From positions 1-64,000 of the forward strand of contig JAYTOK010000091.1 in the NCBI GenBank assembly GCA_043747835.1: a stretch of DNA of 64,000 nt, written 5' to 3'. Shown here piece after piece: positions 7,414 through 15,686 of this stretch. The notes under the pieces were generated by a model. It had not been told where the DNA came from and did not search any database. It saw only the letters and a program-made list of their open reading frames with translations. This DNA is from CADEED01 sp043747835 (GTDB lineage Bacteria; Pseudomonadota; Gammaproteobacteria; Steroidobacterales; Steroidobacteraceae). The number at the start of each line of letters is the position of its first letter. The stretch's first letter is position 1. A program made the translations under genes and the position numbers.

Positions 7414-9053
7414 TACCAGACCTTCCGCCACTCCTGCCACTTCCGCCGCCACCCGATCCGGTCGTTGGACAGCGCATCCATGAAATCCGCGAGCCGCTTC
7501 GACTTCACGATCATGACCCCCGTCACGGCGACGGTCGCGGCGCTCACGAGAACGAACAGGCCCACACGATACAGCAGCGGCTTCTCCGCCTCCGCCAACA
7601 GGTTCATTCCGAGGAACCCGGTGGCAATCGTGCCGATGAGGCTGAAGATCGTGACGACGGTGAGCCGCAGCACGGTGTTTGCCTGGCGGCGTACGCTGTC
7701 GGTGTCGAGGTAGTTGGACATGTCCATCGCCTCGGTGCGCACCTCCTCATAGAGCTCATCGAGGCGCAGATGCTCGCGCATCCGCCGGAACAGCATCCGC
7801 GCCTGGTCCTGGTTGGACACGGCATGGAACCAGTAGCGATGCGTGAAGCGCAGGAACACTTCCATCGATTGCCGAATGGTCCGCTTGAACTCCTTGACGG
7901 ACTCTGTCTCGCCGACGGTCAGCCGGTTCATCGCGACGGCCAGCTCATCGGACATCGACAGCAGCGCGGCCTTGTTGAAATGGGCGATGAGGAACAACAG
8001 AAAATACTGATGCCGGAACTGCGCGAGCAGGCCGCTCTCGAAACCCGAGAAGAACGAGTTGCTGTGCTCGCCCACGAGCGCGATGGTGCGCCCCGTGCAC
8101 ACGAGGCGTGTCTCGCCTTTGCTCCGGGTGCCCGAGCGTCCCCAGAAACGGTCATCGCAGTAGTTCGCTTCGAACTGCGCGAGTGACGCCTCGGAAAAGT
8201 CGAGATCCTCCGACGGGCCGGGTCGCGTGATGTAGGCGAGGCGCACGAAATCCGCGCGCGTCAGGCAGTGCGGGTCGTCGAGCGCGAGGTACGTCATGAA
8301 CGGCATGCGGTAGTACTCGAGCTGCCGGAACTTGAGCGCCGCGGTTTGCCCGGGCATCTCGAGGCCGAGCGGCTGGATCAACCAGCTCCAGTGCGATGCG
8401 AGGCAGGGCGTGCGGTAGCGCGCCACGTGATCGATGTATCGCTCCTTGTCCTCATAGTCAGACGTCGCGAGCGTCGCGCCACGCTCGTCGAGCCACTCCA
8501 CCTTTCGCAGGCAATTGCCCGCCGTTCCGTCCTTCTCCCAGAACGCGGGATACGCGCGCGCGAAGCGGAACAGCAGATCCTGCGCGCGATCCAGCGGCAG
8601 CTCCTCGCTGCTGATTTCCAGCACGAGGGCGAGCACGTCGGCATCGTGGAAAAAATAGAGATCGCAACGATGGATCGCGCACTCGTGCGCCCAGCCGTCC
8701 GCGAAGGTGAGGCGCGCCGCGGCGACGTCGCTGCGGCGATACACGCGAATGCTCGATACGCCGGAATCCTCCGCCTTCTCCTGGCCCGCGGGCGAGCCGT
8801 AGAGAAATCGCTGCACGAATGGCAGGAATGTCACGAACTCCTTGTAGTGGCGTTCGCGAAAGTCGTCGGTCTCGCCGATGTTGAATTTCCCGCGCCAGCG
8901 TTGCCACGGGTTGCCGTCCTTCACCTTCTCCAGCGCTTCCCAGTGGCATTGCACGGGCGCGCCGGCCTTGATCGGCATGAGCTGCACGGGCCAGACGACG
9001 ATCTGGCGGAACTGGCGCACGATGGTGGGATTCATCGAATGGGCTTCGCTCAT
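7413..9053 (-). CDS. CorA-like membrane protein with large N-terminal domain
   Basis: A 546-residue protein whose C-terminal end resembles CorA metal channels. A long charged helical region (about residues 400-480) leads to two membrane segments. The loop after the first holds GFLGMNLL, containing the GMN signature of CorA channels. The first 400 residues form a large, presumably cytoplasmic domain rich in aromatic residues that I cannot assign beyond general resemblance to CorA-like proteins. The start at 9053 overlaps the photolyase-like stop (ATGA), and the stop shares a base with the sirtuin start. It probably moves or senses Mg2+ or another cation, but transport is not proven by the motif alone. 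Confidence 0.75.
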   Translation of the reverse strand: MSEAHSMNPTIVRQFRQIVVWPVQLMPIKAGAPVQCHWEALEKVKDGNPWQRWRGKFNIGETDDFRERHYKEFVTFLPFVQRFLYGSPAGQEKAEDSGVSSIRVYRRSDVAAARLTFADGWAHECAIHRCDLYFFHDADVLALVLEISSEELPLDRAQDLLFRFARAYPAFWEKDGTAGNCLRKVEWLDERGATLATSDYEDKERYIDHVARYRTPCLASHWSWLIQPLGLEMPGQTAALKFRQLEYYRMPFMTYLALDDPHCLTRADFVRLAYITRPGPSEDLDFSEASLAQFEANYCDDRFWGRSGTRSKGETRLVCTGRTIALVGEHSNSFFSGFESGLLAQFRHQYFLLFLIAHFNKAALLSMSDELAVAMNRLTVGETESVKEFKRTIRQSMEVFLRFTHRYWFHAVSNQDQARMLFRRMREHLRLDELYEEVRTEAMDMSNYLDTDSVRRQANTVLRLTVVTIFSLIGTIATGFLGMNLLAEAEKPLLYRVGLFVLVSAATVAVTGVMIVKSKRLADFMDALSNDRIGWRRKWQEWRKVW

Positions 9054-10564
9054 GGTTCGCGAAGGGTACGCGTTCCTCGCGCCAGAAACTCCTCCGCCGC
9101 TGCAAAAATCCGCTGACGCCGCCGCGGGTCCATCTTGTCCAGCAACGCCACCGTGCGATTCAGCCGCGCTTGCCCTTCGAAGAACTCGCGGTGGCGATCG
9201 ACGAACCGCCAATACAACCCATCCATGATCTCGCACCAATCCGTCTCGCCCGCGCGCGGCTTGCCGTAGTCGCTCATCTTGAGGATGTAGTGGCTGCCGC
9301 ATAGATAGGGCTTGGTCGCGAACACGCCGCCATCGGCGAACGTCCCCATGCCGTAGACATTCGGGCCCATGACCCAGTCGCTCGAGTCCACATACATCTC
9401 CATGAACCACCGGTGGGCTTCGGCGGGCTCGATCTCGCAGAGCGTCATCAGGTTGCCGAGCACCATGAGTCGCTCGATGTGATGGGTCCAGCCCCAGCGC
9501 TGCGCTTTGGCGATAGCGAGATCGAGCGGCAAGAGCCCGGTGGTGCCGTCGTACCAGTGCGAAGTCAGGCGCCGGTGGTGGCCGAAGAAGTTGGAGCTCT
9601 CCTGCCGTTCGGAGCATTGCTGATAGACACCGCGGATGAACTCGCGCCACCCGATGATCTGACGCACGAAGCCTTCGACGGAGGCAATCGGGATGTTGCG
9701 CTGTTGCGCGAAGCTCAAGGTTTGTTCGATGACTTCGGCCGGCGTGACGAGTCCGAGGTTCAGCGCGGGCGTGAGCACGGAGTGGAAGAGGAACGGATCG
9801 CGCTCGGTCATCGCATCTTCGTAAGGCCCGAACATCTCGAATCGTTGTTCGAGAAACGCGTGCAAATGATCGAGCGCTTGCGCGCGCGTGGTAGGTAGCC
9901 ACCAGCGTTGCGGATCGAGATCGCCGGGATGATCCACTAAGCGCCCGCGCACGAGTTCGATGACCTCGCGCACGTGCGCGGTGGCATCGGCGGTGCGGAG
10001 CAGGGGGATCGCAAGCTTCTTCGGCAGCGCCTTGCGATTGTCCGCATCGAACGACCATTGCCCGCCTTCGGGCTTGCCCTTTGCATCGACGAGGATGTTC
10101 AGCCGCTGACGTTGCCAGCGATAGAAGTCCGCCATGAACAGCCGCCGGCCGGCGCTCCACTCGCGGAACTGCTCGCGCGTGGTGAGGAACATCGGCGAGG
10201 GCAGGAACTCGAGTTGCAGTCCATGCGACTCCGCAAACCCGCGCATGCGCTGCTCGAAGAACTTGTCCTCGATCTCCCACAGGCGAAGGCCGTCGAGCTT
10301 CCGCGCGCGCACCCAGCGCAGCAGCCTTTCTTCATAGCCGTCGTCGAGTGGTTCGTAGTGCACATCGAAGCCGCGCGACGCGAGCTCATCCCGATACTCC
10401 CGCATCGCAGCGAGGAACAGCACGATCTTCTGCTTGTGATGGCGCACGTACGTGCAGAGCCCGACGTCTTCGGCCATGAACAGCGGAACGCCCGCGCACC
10501 CCGCCAGCAATTCCGGCGGGAACAGCTGGTTTCCGAGAACGACGAAGCCGAGTTGGGGCTGCAC
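9050..10564 (-). CDS. Cryptochrome/photolyase-related protein (FeS-BCP/PhrB-like)
   Basis: A 504-residue flavoprotein of the deoxyribodipyrimidine-photolyase-related group. It opens with LGFVVLGNQLFP and has the characteristic FVRQIIGWREFIRGVY segment, HHIERLMVLGNLMTL, WVMGPNVYGMGTFADGG and SHYILKMSDY. These place it near the PhrB/FeS-BCP clade of (6-4) photolyases. Where that clade normally carries a Cys-x2-Cys pair after MSDY, this protein has GKPRAGETDWC, so at least two expected cluster ligands appear to be missing. The GTG start has only a weak ribosome site. It is first in a coupled operon with the CorA-like and sirtuin genes and likely binds FAD for DNA repair or light sensing. Confidence 0.85.
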   Translation of the reverse strand: MQPQLGFVVLGNQLFPPELLAGCAGVPLFMAEDVGLCTYVRHHKQKIVLFLAAMREYRDELASRGFDVHYEPLDDGYEERLLRWVRARKLDGLRLWEIEDKFFEQRMRGFAESHGLQLEFLPSPMFLTTREQFREWSAGRRLFMADFYRWQRQRLNILVDAKGKPEGGQWSFDADNRKALPKKLAIPLLRTADATAHVREVIELVRGRLVDHPGDLDPQRWWLPTTRAQALDHLHAFLEQRFEMFGPYEDAMTERDPFLFHSVLTPALNLGLVTPAEVIEQTLSFAQQRNIPIASVEGFVRQIIGWREFIRGVYQQCSERQESSNFFGHHRRLTSHWYDGTTGLLPLDLAIAKAQRWGWTHHIERLMVLGNLMTLCEIEPAEAHRWFMEMYVDSSDWVMGPNVYGMGTFADGGVFATKPYLCGSHYILKMSDYGKPRAGETDWCEIMDGLYWRFVDRHREFFEGQARLNRTVALLDKMDPRRRQRIFAAAEEFLARGTRTLREP

Positions 10565-10619
10565 GTCGCGCAGTATCGGTCGATATACAAATGCATGTCG
10601 ATCGATGCCATTAGGGAGA

Positions 10620-10638
10620 GTTTATTGCCATAGTAAAA
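10620..10638 (+). promoter_or_regulatory. 19-bp motif upstream of the TonB receptor, shared with the FCD regulator promoter
   Basis: GTTTATTGCCATAGTAAAA lies 38 bp before the TonB-receptor start codon. Its reverse complement recurs with 17 of 19 matches at 47291-47309, upstream of the FCD/GntR regulator gene and pointing at that gene. Two promoters sharing so long a motif suggests a common regulator or promoter type. Confidence 0.5.
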
Positions 10639-10676
10639 GTACGGTGATAGCGTTACCACAACAGAGGGGGTGTGTG

Positions 10677-13600
10677 ATGGTTTCATCAATGATTTTCCGT
10701 GGATCTTTGGTTGCGCTCGGCGTCGCGGCCACGTTGGGAGCAAATCCGGCCTTCGCGCAGGCCGACCCGACCGCTCAACCGGATGCGGCAGAAGCGAGCG
10801 AGGAGCTCGGTGTCATCACAGTCACCGGCTCGCGCACGATTACCGACACTGTCCGTTCACCCACGCCGATCACCTCGGTCGACATCGCGGAAATCGCGAT
10901 GACGACGCCGAGCGACACGGCGGATGCGTTGAACAAACTCCCGACCATCATGGGTGGGCGAACTCCGCGATCTCAGGGCAACGGCGCCAACAACAACGGC
11001 GGCAACACACTGTCGCTTCGCAACTTCGGCGCCTTCCGCACGCTGGTGCTGCTGGATGGCCATCGCATCGCGCCCAATAACCAGGACGGCTCGGTCAACG
11101 TCGACGTCCTGCCGCAGATGCTGATGAAGCGGGTCGACATCGTCACCGGCGGCGCTTCGGCGATCTACGGCTCGGATGCTGTCGCCGGCGTCGTCAATTT
11201 CGTTCTGGACAAGGAGTTCACCGGTCTCACGGTGAAAGCCGATTTCGGTCAGTCGAAGTATCAGGACGGCGACGAGTACCAGCTCGGCGCCGCATGGGGC
11301 ACGGAGCTGTTCGGCGGCCGCGGCCACTTCGAGACGGCCGCGCGATTCCGCCATCAAGACATGATCCCCATCGCCGATCGCCCCTATGGCGAAGATGGCC
11401 AGGCCTGATTGCTGACCGGCAACGGCCGGCCCATCGACGCGCTGCGCCCGAATGATCATCCCTTCGTGTTCACGCCGTATTCGCGCGTGTTCAACAGCGG
11501 CCCGGGCGGCAACGTCCAGTGCGGGTCGGGATGCGGATTCAACAACTACACCTTCAACTCGGCGGGCGCTCTGGTCCCGATGGTTCACGGCGTGCCGAGC
11601 CGCAGCGGCGGCGTGGAGACGGGCGGCGATGGCTCGTACGTGAAGTACGGCACGTTCCGTTCCGAAATCGAGATGAAGGATGTCTTCGCGCGTTTCAGTC
11701 TGGATCTGGGCGAAAGCGCGAACTGGTATGTGCAGGGGTCGTGGGCACAAGCCGAGAACGCGGCCGACTGGATCCAGTGGGTAGTTAGTCCAAACAACGG
11801 CCGCCCCAATACGCTGTTCGCCAACAATCCGTACATCTCTCCGGCCGTGCAGGCGCAATTGGGTGCGGGCTTGAGCTGCACGGATCCGGCTGTGCGGGCG
11901 AGCCGACGTTGTCTGCCGGCAGTCCCTCCGACTTCGCCGCAAACCGGCAGCACGCCGCCCGCGCCGCCGGATACGCCTATTTTCGCGTTGCCGCGCTACC
12001 TCAACGACGTTGGCGGGCAGCCGGTCAATGAAAACCCGAACCGTCTCTACCGCACGCTGGGCGATCAGAAGACCTGGAGTGCGGAGACGGGAGTCACCGG
12101 AGAACTGGGCGGTTTCACCTGGGAAGCGTTCTACAGCCACGGCAACAGCGAGCTGACGGTCACGAATCCCAACAACACCGACAACGCGAAGTATCTGGCT
12201 GCGCTCGATGCGGTGAACGTCGGCGGTACCATCCAGTGCTGGGTCACGACACAAACGCAGTTCGCCGGCCTCTATCCCGGCTGCGTGCCCATCAACATCA
12301 CGGATCCCGCCGGACCATCGGCAGAGTCTTATAACTACCTGCGAACGAGCACTTCGTGGCTGCTGCGGCAGGAGATGGACAACGTCGGCGCCTCCATCAG
12401 TGGCGGTCTCTGGGGCTTGGGTCTGCCCGCGGGCGAGATCTCCGCCAGCCTGTCGGCCGATGCGCGCTGGTCCACCTACGTGATGGAAAGCGACTTCCTG
12501 CCTTCCAATTTCGTCAACTGCACGGGCCTGCGCATGTGCCTCGCGGCTGGCGGAAATGCGCCGCTTCGCTGGGTGCAGAACACCAATGCGCCGGTCGATG
12601 CCAAGAACCACGTCTATGAAGGCGCGCTGGAACTCAACGTCCCGCTGCTCAAGGAAGTCCCGGGTTTTCAGGATCTCTCGACGAACCTCGCGGGCCGCTG
12701 GACCAAGTATTCGACGTTCGACGCGGTCGAGTCCTGGAAGATCGGACTCAACTGGCAGGTGGTCGATTCGGTCCGGTTCCGCAGCACGCTCTCGTCCGAT
12801 ATCCGTGCACCGAACCTCAATGACCTGTTCCAGCCGGCGGGCGTTACCTCGACGAGTTTCAACGACCGTCTCACGGGCGGCAGCGCTCAGGGCATGCGGC
12901 TCTCCACGCAGGGCAATCCGTTCCTCACACCCGAAGAGGCGAAGACATTCACGGCGGGAGTGGTGTTGACGCCGACTTTCCTGCCGCGCTTCAGCATGTC
13001 GGTTGATTTCTGGGAGACCAGACTCGAGAACGCGATCGTCAACCTGAGCTATCAGAACGAAGCCCTCCAGGCTGTCTGCATCGCTTCCGCGCCTACCTAC
13101 AGTTCGCCGCTATGCCAGTTGGCGGTGCGCCCGATCACCGACCCGAGCGATCCCAACTATACGAACCCGCTCTTCAACCTGCCGACCGAGATTCGCAGTG
13201 CTCCCGTCAATGCGGCGCTTCAGAAAACCAAGGGCTATGACGCTCAGGTCGACTACAACTTCGAGTTGGCGGGCGGGCAATTCTCCTTCCGCCACCTCGT
13301 GAGCTATCAGCCGGTCAACTCCACGCTCAACAATCCGACGTCGACGTTCTACACATGGGCGGTACAGCCTCATTGGATGCAGTCCACGTTCCTGTCGTAC
13401 AGGCACAACGGTTGGAACGTCGCGCTGCAGAATCGTTGGCTCGGTAGCACCAGTCTCAAGAGCAGCAACAACAGACTGAACGGCCCTCCCAACACCATCG
13501 GCGGTAGCCAGAACTACGTGGATTCGAGTCTCGACGCGTACAACGTCGTCGATACCACGATCAGCAAGGAGTTCGAGTTCGGTGGCAGCACCACGGAAGC

Positions 13601-13745
13601 CTTCCTGACCGTCAGCAACCTGCTCAATGAACGTGCTCCGTTGTTCCCGTCGAACTCGGGCCTTCCGGGCCTGTTCTATCCGACGCTGGGTTTCTACGAC
13701 GACATGGGGCGTTACTTCACGGTCGGCTTCAAAGCCAAGTTCTGA
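10677..13745 (+). pseudogene. TonB-dependent receptor interrupted by an in-frame TGA
   Basis: The frame encodes 1,022 residues plus one internal stop at codon 244 (11406-11408, after YGEDGQA). Before it come a signal peptide (ATLGANPAFAQA), the ELGVITVTGSR TonB-box region and a plug domain with RTLVLLDGHRI and GGASAIYGSDAVAGVVNFVL. After it, the barrel continues in the same frame to the terminal YFTVGFKAKF. GAGGGGG lies before the ATG. Apart from the single TGA nothing is damaged, so it is a recent nonsense mutation, a sequencing error or a read-through site. It heads a run with gluconolactonase-like and hydrolase genes, suggesting uptake of a sugar-acid or aromatic ester. If real, the stop would abolish the receptor. 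Confidence 0.85.
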
Positions 13746-13757
13746 GGGGGACTCAAG

Positions 13758-14783
13758 ATGAAGACTCGAGCGCGTTTATTCGCGGCAGCGCTGTGCTGCC
13801 TTGCAGGCTTCTCCGTCAACACGTTGGCGGCGGACGATCCGGTTCCGCCGAGCGGCATTTACGATCCGCTCGGCCTCGTCTCGACGAAGCACGGCGGACA
13901 ACTCGTCGCGATCGCGGAGGGCTTCAGTTTTACCGAGGGCCCCGCGGTCGATCGGCATGGAAATGTGTTCTTCACCGACCAACCCAACGACAAGATCTAT
14001 CGTTGGGACGCCAGGAAAGGCACGGTGAAACTGTTTCTGGAAGGCACCGGGCGCGCGAACGGCCTGGCGATCGACAGTGAGGGAAACATCATTGCCGCCG
14101 CGGACATGCACGGCGAGCTGTGGAAGATCCGTCCGGATGGAAGCCACAAGGTTTTGATCAACAACTACAACGGCAAATTGTTGAACGGGCCGAATGACGT
14201 GTGGATCAACCCTAACAATGGCGGCATCTACATCACCGACCCGATCTTCCCGCGCGGCTATTGGGACGTCGGCGATCCGCGCCAGCAGGGTTGGGAACCG
14301 ACACGCTCGGAGCAATCTCCGCAAGGCAAAGGCGGCCACGTGTACTACCTGCCTCCCGGCGCGCGAAAGATACACAGACTCACGACGGACGCATTGGGAT
14401 GGGAATCCGATGCGTGGCCGAATGGAGTCGTCGGCACTCCTGACGGCAAGAAGCTCTACGTCAACAAGTGGTACTACGACAACAAGGGCGGCACGTGGGT
14501 CTTCGACATCAAGCGTGACGGCACGCTCGCCAACATGCGCAAGTTCACCGACTGGGGTGGTGATGGCATGTCGATGGATGAGCGGGGTAACGTCTACATC
14601 AGCAATGGTGAAGGCGTGATGGCGTTCGATCCCGACGGCACCAACATCCTGAGAATTCCCACGGGCGGTGGCGCGACCAACAACACGTTCGCCGGCCGTG
14701 ACGGCAAGACGTTGTTCATCACGGGCCCCGTCGACCGCGTGACCGCGATCCGGATGAATGTCCGGGGCGCGCGGAACTGGTAA
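13758..14783 (+). CDS. SMP-30/gluconolactonase-like secreted protein
   Basis: A 341-residue six-bladed beta-propeller protein of the SMP-30/gluconolactonase/LRE family with a signal peptide (residues 1-25). The first blade carries EGFSFTEGPAVDRHGNVFFT, whose Glu is the usual metal ligand. Later blades show LNGPNDVWINPNNGGIYITD (Asn/Asp ligands) and GDGMSMDERGNVYIS. Such enzymes hydrolyse lactones of sugar acids. It starts 12 bp after the TonB-receptor stop and is followed two bases later by the alpha/beta hydrolase, so the three genes form an operon. Periplasmic lactone hydrolysis after uptake is the simplest role. Confidence 0.88.
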   Translation: MKTRARLFAAALCCLAGFSVNTLAADDPVPPSGIYDPLGLVSTKHGGQLVAIAEGFSFTEGPAVDRHGNVFFTDQPNDKIYRWDARKGTVKLFLEGTGRANGLAIDSEGNIIAAADMHGELWKIRPDGSHKVLINNYNGKLLNGPNDVWINPNNGGIYITDPIFPRGYWDVGDPRQQGWEPTRSEQSPQGKGGHVYYLPPGARKIHRLTTDALGWESDAWPNGVVGTPDGKKLYVNKWYYDNKGGTWVFDIKRDGTLANMRKFTDWGGDGMSMDERGNVYISNGEGVMAFDPDGTNILRIPTGGGATNNTFAGRDGKTLFITGPVDRVTAIRMNVRGARNW

Positions 14784-14785
14784 CC

Positions 14786-15613
14786 ATGAAAGCACCGCTT
14801 CGAATCGTTTCGTTGCTGCTCGGCGTGTTTGCGCTGACCTCCATCAGCGCGCACGCCGCGGCAGCCGCGCAGAAGCAGACGTTCGTTCTCGTTCACGGCG
14901 CAACGGCCGGTGGGTGGGAGTGGAAGAGCACCGGCAAATTTCTCGCCGACGACGGCCACACTGTCTACCGTGCCACGCTCACCGGCCTCGGCGAGCGCAT
15001 GCATCTCAACAGCACCGATGTCGATCTGCAGACGCACATCAACGATGTGGTCAACCTGATCCTGTTCGAAGATTTGAAAGACGTCGTGCTCACCGGCCAC
15101 AGTTACGGCGGCATGGTGATCACGGGCGTCATCGACCGCATTCCCGAGCGCATTCGACACGTCGTGTATCTCGACGCCGCCGTGCCCGACGACGGCATGT
15201 CGATCTGGGACATCTTCGGCGGCAACGGCCCGCGCGACCCCGAGCGCTTCAAGGATGGATTCATGCAGGTGCCCTGGGTCAAGCCCGACACCAAGCCGCC
15301 GCACAGCGTGAAGCAGTCGATCAAGTGCTTCAACCAGCCGGTGTCTTACAAGAATCCCGGCGCGCTGAAGTTGCCCGTGACTTACGTCGCCTTCGTCCCC
15401 AAGGACAAATCAGCCGAGGAGCGCGCGAAGACTGACAAGAGCTGGCAGCGTGCCGTGGCGCGCGGCTGGACAATCCGCACTTTTTCTGGCGGACACGTCG
15501 CGCAGCAGGAAGACCCGCGCGGTGTCGCGACGCTCATCGAGCAGTCGGTGGGCGACCGGAACAAGCCAGTGCGATCGACTACGTCTATCGATCGGATCGA
15601 AAAGAGCGATTAG
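14786..15613 (+). CDS. Secreted alpha/beta hydrolase (esterase-like)
   Basis: A 275-residue alpha/beta hydrolase with a signal peptide ending near ISAHAAAAA. The oxyanion region is FVLVHGATAGGWEWKS, the nucleophile elbow is LTGHSYGGMVITG, and the catalytic His probably lies in TFSGGHVAQQEDP. The pattern fits the plant-type methyl-esterase/hydroxynitrile-lyase group of small esterases. It follows the gluconolactonase-like gene after two bases and belongs to the TonB-receptor operon. Substrate unknown; an ester of a plant-derived compound would fit the neighbourhood. Confidence 0.82.
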   Translation: MKAPLRIVSLLLGVFALTSISAHAAAAAQKQTFVLVHGATAGGWEWKSTGKFLADDGHTVYRATLTGLGERMHLNSTDVDLQTHINDVVNLILFEDLKDVVLTGHSYGGMVITGVIDRIPERIRHVVYLDAAVPDDGMSIWDIFGGNGPRDPERFKDGFMQVPWVKPDTKPPHSVKQSIKCFNQPVSYKNPGALKLPVTYVAFVPKDKSAEERAKTDKSWQRAVARGWTIRTFSGGHVAQQEDPRGVATLIEQSVGDRNKPVRSTTSIDRIEKSD

Positions 15614-15686
15614 CGCCGGCCGCCGGCTAACAACTAGATTCCCCCCAGCGCGCGCATCTCTGCGCAGCATCAACGAGGGGAATCTC

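Noticed and set aside
7413..7452. Longer sirtuin start (MAAEVAGVAEGLVV).
   Set aside because: It is antisense to nothing but overlaps the end of the CorA-like gene by 40 bases, and the GTG at 7413 coupled to that stop gives the usual sirtuin N terminus.
9054..10280. A 955-residue protein formed by extending the CorA-like gene upstream through the photolyase gene.
   Set aside because: The upstream part is Arg/His-rich out-of-frame translation of the photolyase gene; the real start is 9053, overlapping the photolyase stop.
10677..13745. Two separate proteins instead of one broken TonB receptor.
   Set aside because: The part after 11409 has no proper start (it begins with TTG after the stop and no ribosome site) and continues the barrel in the same frame, so one interrupted gene is the better reading.
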